Shown here: one piece after another, positions 8,636 to 13,787 of the stretch | Layout: each line of letters opens with the position of its first letter | Numbering within the stretch: the stretch's first letter is position 1 | Origin: Synura sp. LO234KE | Taxonomy: Eukaryota; Sar; Synurophyceae; Synurales; Mallomonadaceae | Direction: 5' to 3' | NCBI GenBank assembly: GCA_015143735.1 | Contig: VKHC01000136.1 | Coordinates: 1,428 to 15,214 of the forward strand | DNA: 13,787 nucleotides | Made by a program: the position numbers and the translations under genes | Notes under the pieces: generated by a model | The model's database searches: none | Told to the model about the DNA's origin: nothing | Seen by the model: only the letters and a program-made list of their open reading frames with translations

Positions 8636-9085
8636 CTGTCGATCCTGGTCGTTTCCCGCAAAATCGGGCCGTTCTACTTGAGTAGAGCTTGGACCGCTTG
8701 TCGGACTTGTTTGGCGTTCCTGGTGCATGGGAACTGGTGGGGCCTCACTGCAAACGTTTGGATTGGTCGGAAGGGTCTAGGACGGTCAAGGGGAAGCGGA
8801 CAGGGAGCCGTCCGCATTGGTCCGAGAGGGAGGGCATTCGGCGCGCTCTCCTGGTCCGTTTGCGCTTGCGCCTGAGTCCTATTGCATCCGCACTACCGCC
8901 AGGGGGTTCCGGTCGTGAGTCTCTCTTCAGCGTTCTACGAGGCGCCTATTTGGATCTGCTTGTAATATTATGGTGATTATCATTGCAGAGAACAGGATAA
9001 GAACTCTTGCTAGGCGGGACAGGCTGTGTAGCATCGTACTTTGTAGTGATGATCGTGAGTATGACAGGGTGATAGTAATTCACTG
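8636..9085 (+). repeat. Repeat R1, forward copy (left arm of inverted pair)
   Basis: Matches the reverse complement of 9934-10414 along its length, with a size difference of about 30 bases near 8890. Landmarks: CTGTCGATCCTGGTCGTTTC, TTCTACTTGAGTAGAGCTTG, TTGGCGTTCCTGGTGCATGG, AGGGTCTAGGACGGTCAAGG, TAGGACTCAGGCGCAAGCGC (reverse sense) and AGCATCGTACT. One frame in each copy encodes DLFGVPGAW and DWSEGSRTVKGKRTG; the opposite strand encodes MHQERQTSPTSGP and DFAGNDQDRQ. Either may be the original coding strand. Past about 9000 the forward reading holds LCSIVLCSDD, echoed as VCSIVLGGDG in the other copy. No known family. Confidence 0.8.
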
Positions 9086-9249
9086 CGAGGGGGGAACATT
9101 GATCTCCGTTAGGTCCATTAGGCGACCCTGATTATCTAAATTGTCCGCATTACGGTTTTGCCTACTGTCCCTTGAGTTGTCCGTCCGATGTGCCTTGACC
9201 TTTCTGAACTGTACGACGCTCCCTGCTCCTCTGCTTATTGGATGAGAAT
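9086..9249. other. Spacer between R1 and the RNase H fragment
   Basis: No gene or further repeat recognised. The minus-strand RNase H reading fades out here before its C-terminal motifs, so this may be the breakpoint that removed the rest of that domain. Confidence 0.3.
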
Positions 9250-9930
9250 CCCGTTGCGGATGCGAGAGCTGTCCCTCTCAGGTATGACGACCACCGAGTC
9301 AATCTCGTAGTAGTTGTCTGAGCATACTTCGTAGCTGATGGTGGGGTCGGTGGGCTGCTTATTGATTCATTCTAGGGCTTCACCAATGGCGGCGATCTCT
9401 CCAGTGTTGTGTTGCTCTTATGCGTGGCGCGGTGGTAGTGTGGTTGTCCGGGTCCAGTAAGAAGAAGTTGTTCATTTGACATAAGGCTGTAATGGTCTGG
9501 TGGACTGCGATGAAACCGGAGGGTTCCGCCTTAGTGTAGAACCCGTCCATGTACACAGTGATGAGTTCGTGCGATCCGCGTGTGCGCAGTCCCGTTAGTG
9601 CTCTTTTGTCAATAGTGCTAGTTGAAGTTGGTCCGCGACACCCGCTGATGCTTCATCTGGGAGTCCACGGTGTTTTCTCTTGATACTTAAAAAATCTGAT
9701 ACTTGGCATACACCAAAACCCTCCAGATCATATTTAGCATGCACCCCACAAGCGTTACCCCGGTAGACTATACACCATTTCGATTCATTTAGAAGCTCTT
9801 CAGACCGACGGCGAGTGGAGAGGTCAAGCATGTGGCGGCGTTTTTCCCAGATAACTTCCCGAAGGTGGTCGAGCTCCAGGATTCGTTGGGCCAGGGTACT
9901 TTCTCCAAATGGGCGTTTCGGTCGCCGCTG
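9250..9930 (-). pseudogene. Decayed retroelement ORF: helical segment plus N-terminal half of an RNase H domain
   Basis: Reading leftwards from about 9930, a frame encodes an Arg/Leu-rich helical segment (LAQRILELDHLREVIW, STRRRSEELLNESKW) to a stop at about 9595. Changing frame, ITVYMDGFYTKAEPSGF follows (about 9560-9510), a good match to the first RNase H motif with its catalytic Asp. After another frameshift and a TAG near 9365 come GEIAAIGEALE (second, Glu-containing motif) and VCSDNYYEIDSV (third, Asp-containing motif) ending near 9290. The fourth motif is absent, so the domain is cut. RNase H follows the reverse transcriptase in several LINE clades. The frameshifts and stop make it non-functional. 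Confidence 0.6.
9756..9870. repeat. Repeat R3, first copy
   Basis: Direct repeat with 11057-11152. Shared: CCGGTAGACTA, ACACCATTTC, TTCAGACCGACGGCGAGT, GGTCAAGCATGTGGCGGCGT and CTTCCCGA. The first copy has about 18 extra bases after ACACCATTTC. On the minus strand both encode RR-[H]-MLD-x-STRRRSE, so R3 is part of the retroelement ORF described here. Confidence 0.8.
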
Positions 9931-9933
9931 TTT

Positions 9934-10414
9934 CAGTCAATTACCATCACCCTGTCACGCCCACGCCCATCGCCACCCAGTACGATGCTGCATACCCTGT
10001 TTTCCCTAGCATGAGTTTTTATCCTGTTCACTGCAATGACATTCACCACAATATTACAAGCAGATCCAAATAGGCGCCTCCCGGAGCGCTGGTGAGAGAC
10101 TTACGACCAGAACCCCATTGCGGTAGAGCCAGCCCATCACGGTCGAAAGTCCCTCGGATGCAATAGGACTCAGGCGCAAGCGCAAACGGACCAGGAGAGC
10201 GCGCCGAATACCCTCCCTCTCGGACCAATGCGGACGGCCCCCTGTCCGCTTCCCCTTGACCGTCCTAGACCCTTCCGACCAATCCCAGCGTTTGCAGTGA
10301 GGCCCCACCAGTCCCCATGCACCAGGAACGCCAAACAAGTCCGACGAGCGGTCCAACAAGCTCTACTCAAGTAGAACGGCTTGATTTTGCAGGAAACGAC
10401 CAGGATCGACAGAT
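9934..10414 (-). repeat. Repeat R1, reverse copy (right arm of inverted pair)
   Basis: Reverse-complement partner of 8636-9085, the two separated by about 850 bases that carry the RNase H fragment. It is about 30 bases longer, from a segment near 10120-10150 missing or replaced in the left arm. One three-base indel near 10362 (GPTSSTQ against GPSSTQ on the strand encoding MHQERQTSP) keeps frame. Long frames stay open on both strands, so the coding strand cannot be decided by eye. Confidence 0.8.
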
Positions 10415-10671
10415 AAAGACGACCCCGACTGGCACTGGACACAAGATATCGAGCTTCAGAGATCAGAGATACGCGCTTGTGGGAGCACGACCACAGACTC
10501 CTGGACCCTCCCTGCGACAGAACTGCCCACCCTACATCGTTCTAGCCCCCACGGAAGGCACGGGATCGAGAGTGGGCGACCCCAGGAAGACTGGAAGCAG
10601 AGAGTGGCAGGGAGACGACGGGACTAGCAGCAAATGAGAGCTTGGTAGCAACCCGTCAGTGGTTCTTTATC
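10415..10671 (+). other. Open stretch continuing from R1, unidentified
   Basis: The plus-strand frame that starts inside R1 (10317) stays open to 10637 and encodes a Gly/Pro/Arg/Thr-rich, probably disordered, sequence. This part lies outside the R1 match, since the left arm diverges here. I see no domain. It could be the native extension of the R1 element in this copy, or unrelated sequence. Confidence 0.25.
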
Positions 10672-11055
10672 CAAAGCTCCAGGGCAGCCTCGAGAATATA
10701 GGAGGGGTCTGTTAGCCAGATGCGTCCCCGAGCGAGTTAATAGGGGTCGAGAATAAGAAAGAGTTATCTGGAACCCTAAGCATGCGTCCCCGAGCGAGTT
10801 AATAGGGGTCGAGAATAAGAAAGAGTTATCTGGAACCCTAAGCAATGTCAATTCAGTTTTCCTGTAACGAGTTCCGGGGTACTGGTTTTCCGAATTCATA
10901 GTATTACGCCACCACTATCACTTAGGATCTCGTAGTTTATTAAGGGGGTCCGCATGCCCATACCCCAAGTGGGACTTGCCAATCTGGCACAAATCAGTAG
11001 TTTGCTTAAATGCCTGTCAAGTTTTCCTACGCTGATTTTCCTTTAAAAAATCATG
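10672..11055 (-). repeat. Repeat R2, reverse copy
   Basis: Reverse-complement partner of 6161-6434. It is longer, partly because a 62-base unit is duplicated inside it and partly because of extra sequence near 10844-10940. Its right edge (about 11055) abuts the second R3 copy at 11057 with almost no gap, so R2 and R3 may be neighbouring parts of one element or one may have inserted at the other's end. Confidence 0.7.
10720..10843. repeat. 62-base perfect tandem duplication
   Basis: Two copies, 10720-10781 and 10782-10843, starting ATGCGTCCCCGAGCGAG and ending GGAACCCTAAGC. I see no difference between them, so the duplication is recent compared with the R2 divergence. The forward R2 copy (6161-6434) has only one corresponding unit. 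Confidence 0.95.
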
Positions 11056-11056
11056 C

Positions 11057-11152
11057 CATCACCCGGTAGACTACACACCATTTCCTTCAGACCGACGGCG
11101 AGTAGAGGGGTCAAGCATGTGGCGGCGTTTTTTCCGAATAGCTTCCCGACGG
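11057..11152. repeat. Repeat R3, second copy
   Basis: Direct repeat of 9756-9870. Similarity ends soon after GGTGGTC (about 11156), where the first copy continues into the helical retroelement coding segment and this one does not. This is therefore a shorter fragment of the same element in the same orientation. Confidence 0.8.
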
Positions 11153-11530
11153 TGGTCTATCCGCGTCTCTGTCCGATGGGCGCTCAAAACCCATATTTGC
11201 TATTTGTATGCTATTCGTAGGCGTCGTTTCTAGCATGTATGCTATTCATAGGCGCTGTGCCCACAGAGGTGATCGTACGCGCCCATTCTCACTTTACATA
11301 TTTTACAGTGCCCCTTCTCTCGCTAGGCTGATGTGTCGCGAATGAGACTCTTAATTCGATTAAGAGACGTGCAGCAACCGAGCCAGAAGCGGGGGGTGTG
11401 GTACGTGAATTCGATTCCCGTTCGTTCTGTTCCGGTGGTTATAGTCTGCTCGTAGAGTGAGCCCGTAGGGAAGGGTCCGATAGGAGGAAGTGGATTTAAA
11501 TTTGCGTAAGCGTCACACTCGTCTGCTCTC
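11153..11530. other. Non-coding stretch with short repeats
   Basis: No coding frame recognised. It holds two copies of a 19-base sequence (TGTATGCTATTC[GA]TAGGCG) at 11205-11223 and 11236-11254, period 31, and an 8-base-pair perfect hairpin at 11348-11366 (CTCTTAAT, loop TCG, ATTAAGAG). I checked the region for a tRNA because GAATTCGATTCCCG at about 11406 looks like a T-arm or B box, but no cloverleaf could be built. Confidence 0.5.
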
Positions 11531-12300
11531 CACCATTAGAGTGTGGGTCGGTCATTGAGTTGATCCATGGTAGGGCCATGGTGGTGACCCATGTAGATGT
11601 CACAAGTAAGGACGTCACTTAGAGACGTCGAACTTCTTGTCCTAGAGGAAAAAAGTCGGCGAGGGTCCCAAGAATTACTTGAGGTCAGTGGGAGAGGGAA
11701 ATGCAGTTCCCTTGGCCGACTTGGAGTGCCTCCAGGGTCCATCGGTAGACCTGAATTAATTCAGAAGACCCATCCGCATGTCAACACGAAAGCGAAGTAA
11801 AGTCTTGAATGAAGGAGGTGGATCCGGTGGAGCAAATGGTTGTTCCCGGTGGGTGCACGCGCCAGATTAGTCCTCTGCCGAGAGTCATGTCCGTTGAAGG
11901 AACCTCTGGTAGCTCCCCCTTCAACCAGTTCGGGATGGAGGTTTCTGTCCTCCAGGTGGTTAGTCGATTCTCTGGGTCTAGTGTGACGAGATCCACGCTG
12001 CTGGTGATGTCTTCTCTGGCCAGATGTCTTTGGTGGCCAGTTGCTTTTGCTTTGTAGGGATCAGTCCTGCTCTCACTTTATCCCGTGGGGGTGTTTTGTA
12101 CGTTATCCCTAGCATTAGCACAGTCTCCCCCTCTAGTTTTTTCTCAGAAGCATAGCTTAGAAGTCTCCCCCTTTAGTGTGTACTCAACTATGCTCGAGAT
12201 CCAGAAGACTGGTCGGATTCGGTTCAGGCAGGGAGCCCTCTCCACGGCATCCGTTGTTCCGCGTCTTTCGATTGCCGTCGCCGCGCACCAGGTGTAGTGG
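11531..12300. other. Unassigned stretch, probably retroelement debris
   Basis: Frames are open on both strands (for example 11809-12057 on plus, 11996-11781 on minus) but none reads convincingly as a known protein. A short direct repeat AGTCTCCCCCT[CT]TAGT occurs at about 12121-12137 and 12161-12177, period 40. The stretch leads into the plus-strand RNase H C-terminal fragment, so it may be earlier, more decayed parts of that copy. Confidence 0.3.
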
Positions 12301-12383
12301 ACTTCGTGTTCGTAGATCCGGGCCAGCTGGGTAAGTTTTCGATTTTAGATACGTGAGAGAGCAGGGTAAATCCGTATAGCCCC

Positions 12384-12845
12384 ATGGTGCACGGTTGGAA
12401 TAGCGCCTCTGCTTGGGAAGTATTCATGTTCTTGGAGATTTCCGGTAAGGCGCGCCAGCTTCTTGAGCAAGTCCGGACTATCACCTCCATTGCAATCATC
12501 TGGACCAAGGCGCACTCGCGGAACCTCTCAGCACTGTCTGTTTGCAACAAGGCGGCGGATGCCCTGTCGTTGAAGGATCGTCAGCTTCCCCTGGCGTGTT
12601 CCTCTCAGTCCCTGTCTCCTCCAAGTCCACGAGAGCGGCACGGTCGGAGCGGATCTTCTGTGACGTCCCCACCACCTAGAAAGAGAAGGCGATTAGATGC
12701 TTGCGTTCCCCCTCCTCTTTCCCCTGATGGTGGTGATGTAGATGATCAGACACTTGCATCCGAGGTAACCCCTCGGTTCCTCCTACTCGGTGCAACGGGA
12801 CTTGCCTCATGGTTTATGGAAGGCCGTCAACAAACAACCTTGTAA
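12384..12845 (+). pseudogene. C-terminal half of a retroelement RNase H domain plus basic tail
   Basis: A frame of 153 codons ending in TAA at 12843-12845. It begins with a helical stretch (ISGKARQLLEQVR) followed by IAIIWTKAHSRN and NKAADALSL, the arrangement of the last RNase H segment (strand, His loop, final catalytic Asp in NKAAD). After it comes a Pro/Ser-rich tail with a basic cluster (PRKRRRLD). The first three RNase H motifs are not found upstream on this strand, so the domain is truncated at its N-terminal side. AATAAA at 12869-12874 lies 24 bases after the stop and may be the old element's poly(A) signal. It is not expected to be functional alone. Confidence 0.55.
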
Positions 12846-12856
12846 TTAACGAGCTG

Positions 12857-13787
12857 ATTTTTGTATAAAATAAAAGATTTGTCGGATAGTCATTGCAAAG
12901 AGGAAATCCAGGGCTCTGGTGTCGTCAAGGGACCACTGGGAGAGTCTCACGTAGAAGGCCACCTTGGCAATGATGGCACTTCGAAGTACCTCTGCAATCG
13001 CTTCAGCCGAGCCTCGGGCGCCTCGTACCCTCTTGGTAATACATAGCCTGCAGTTCTTGTTGGATCAGTTCCATTGGGACCGTGCTGAGCACTCTCTATT
13101 GTGTCATACCATACGCCTAGGCTCTTGAAACAGTATTCCTCTTTGGAGACGACCCAACCGAGCCTTCTTGCGGAAGTCATGCATCCAGATCCATTTGTCT
13201 AATACAGGTTGTCGAAGATTGTCCAGTCCACCGCGGATGCGATATGTTCCAAGTTTTTTCTCTGCAATACGCATTCACTAATGGCGGCATATCCAGCCAC
13301 AAGTTCAGCCTTCCGTTGAAGCTGAGCGAGGGTGGCTGTGAACGATTGTAGGTCATCTGCAATACAAATGTCAGAGGCTGCATCGTGTAGACCTTCATCC
13401 TCCAGCGCTGAGAGTAGGATTAAAATACCGCTACCTAGGTGAGTGGGCTGCTCACGACTTCTTGTCCGCAACCCATTTCGGCGTCAAAGTCTAATCCTTC
13501 CAATCCTTTGAGATCTTCCTTGATCCACTTGAAGAATGAGTGACCAGACGCACGACAATGTGAATGTCAAGGTTCAGCATGATCAGCCACTCGACCAGGG
13601 GGGCTGGGACTCCGAGTCACCGCCAAGCCAGTCTGATCAGCCTCTAATCGACGGATTCGAATGCTTTCTGTATATCCCAGCTGGAGCCGTTTAGTGTCCG
13701 CTTCCCTTCAAAGGCAGTCTCCAGTGTGTTGATCACCTGTATGGTGGCGGAGTCCCGCACTGTGGTAGCTAGGTGTGTTGCTTGGCT
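12857..13787 (-). pseudogene. Decayed LINE reverse transcriptase, open at the window edge
   Basis: Reading leftwards from the window end, the text is a non-LTR reverse transcriptase: SSWDIQKAFESV (motif A, first catalytic Asp, about 13685-13650), then RLIRLAW and LGVPAPLVEWL, GQEVVSSPLT (motif B, about 13467-13440, expected form GQGD-x-SSP), IADDLQSF (motif C, catalytic Asp pair, about 13363-13345), FKSLGVWYD (about 13115-13090) and a thumb-like RSAIIAKVAFY with LSQWSLDDTRALD, ending near 12857. In-frame stops at 13646-13644 (TAG) and 13619-13617 (TGA), further stops near 13430 and several frameshifts show a dead copy. The endonuclease and N-terminal part lie outside the window. The opposite-strand RNase H fragment abuts its left end. 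Confidence 0.8.

Noticed and set aside
8960-9000. A 27-base GT-AG segment conserved in both R1 copies (GTAAT to TTGCAG), considered as a tiny intron.
   Set aside because: Removing it does not join two sensible reading frames in either copy; conservation is expected from the repeat itself.
9815-10014. Plus-strand frames starting near 9815 and 9832, the latter with a protein-like AAFFPDNFPKVVELQDS also partly kept in the second R3 copy.
   Set aside because: The opposite strand gives an equally conserved helical reading that leads into RNase H motifs, so the plus frame is probably its shadow.
11390-11425. Possible tRNA or tRNA-derived SINE from a T-arm/B-box-like GAATTCGATTCCCG.
   Set aside because: No acceptor stem, D-arm or anticodon arm with correct spacing could be formed around it.
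1-13787. CRISPR array, prokaryotic operon or defence system.
   Set aside because: Spliceosomal introns, MEIG1 and LINE domains show eukaryotic nuclear DNA; no regularly spaced short repeats or ribosome binding sites were seen.

Overview
The window is eukaryotic nuclear DNA, best read as a piece of a repeat-rich genome from an organism that builds flagella. Two things point that way. A flavoprotein gene is interrupted by GT-AG introns of 60-150 bases. A small intact gene on the minus strand encodes a clear homologue of MEIG1, a protein found in lineages with motile cilia or flagella. With the decayed non-LTR retroelements, this suits a zoosporic fungus or another flagellated microbial eukaryote. 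The sequence does not settle which.

Layout. 1-427 is AT-rich upstream sequence. 428-3251 (+) is a multi-exon FAD-dependent aromatic-ring-hydroxylase-type gene, AT-rich in its first half and GC-rich in its second. 3252-4690 is GC-rich wreckage, including a degraded retroelement 3' part with a C-x2-C-x12-H-x4-C finger. 4691-6160 is AT-rich and holds the MEIG1-like gene (4869-5378, -). 6161-8635 holds one copy of a dispersed repeat (R2) and an unidentified minus-strand coding region (6933 to about 8434) with in-frame stops or introns, an internal 168-base duplication and some FG-type dipeptides. 8636-11152 is a nest of repeats: an inverted pair (R1, about 450-480 bases), the opposite-strand copy of R2 with an internal 62-base tandem duplication, and a direct repeat (R3). 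The N-terminal half of an RNase H domain lies between the R1 arms. 11153-13787 is further retroelement debris: the C-terminal half of an RNase H domain on the plus strand, then a decayed LINE reverse transcriptase on the minus strand that runs off the window.

The two recognisable host genes (flavoprotein and MEIG1-like) have no obvious functional link. Most of the rest is explained by insertion, truncation, inversion and point decay of non-LTR retroelements. I did not find a coherent new multi-gene system. The best leads are the unidentified minus-strand gene, the N-terminally extended MEIG1 protein, and the R1/R2/R3 repeat families, which may belong to one composite element. No rRNA, tRNA, CRISPR array or origin was recognised.
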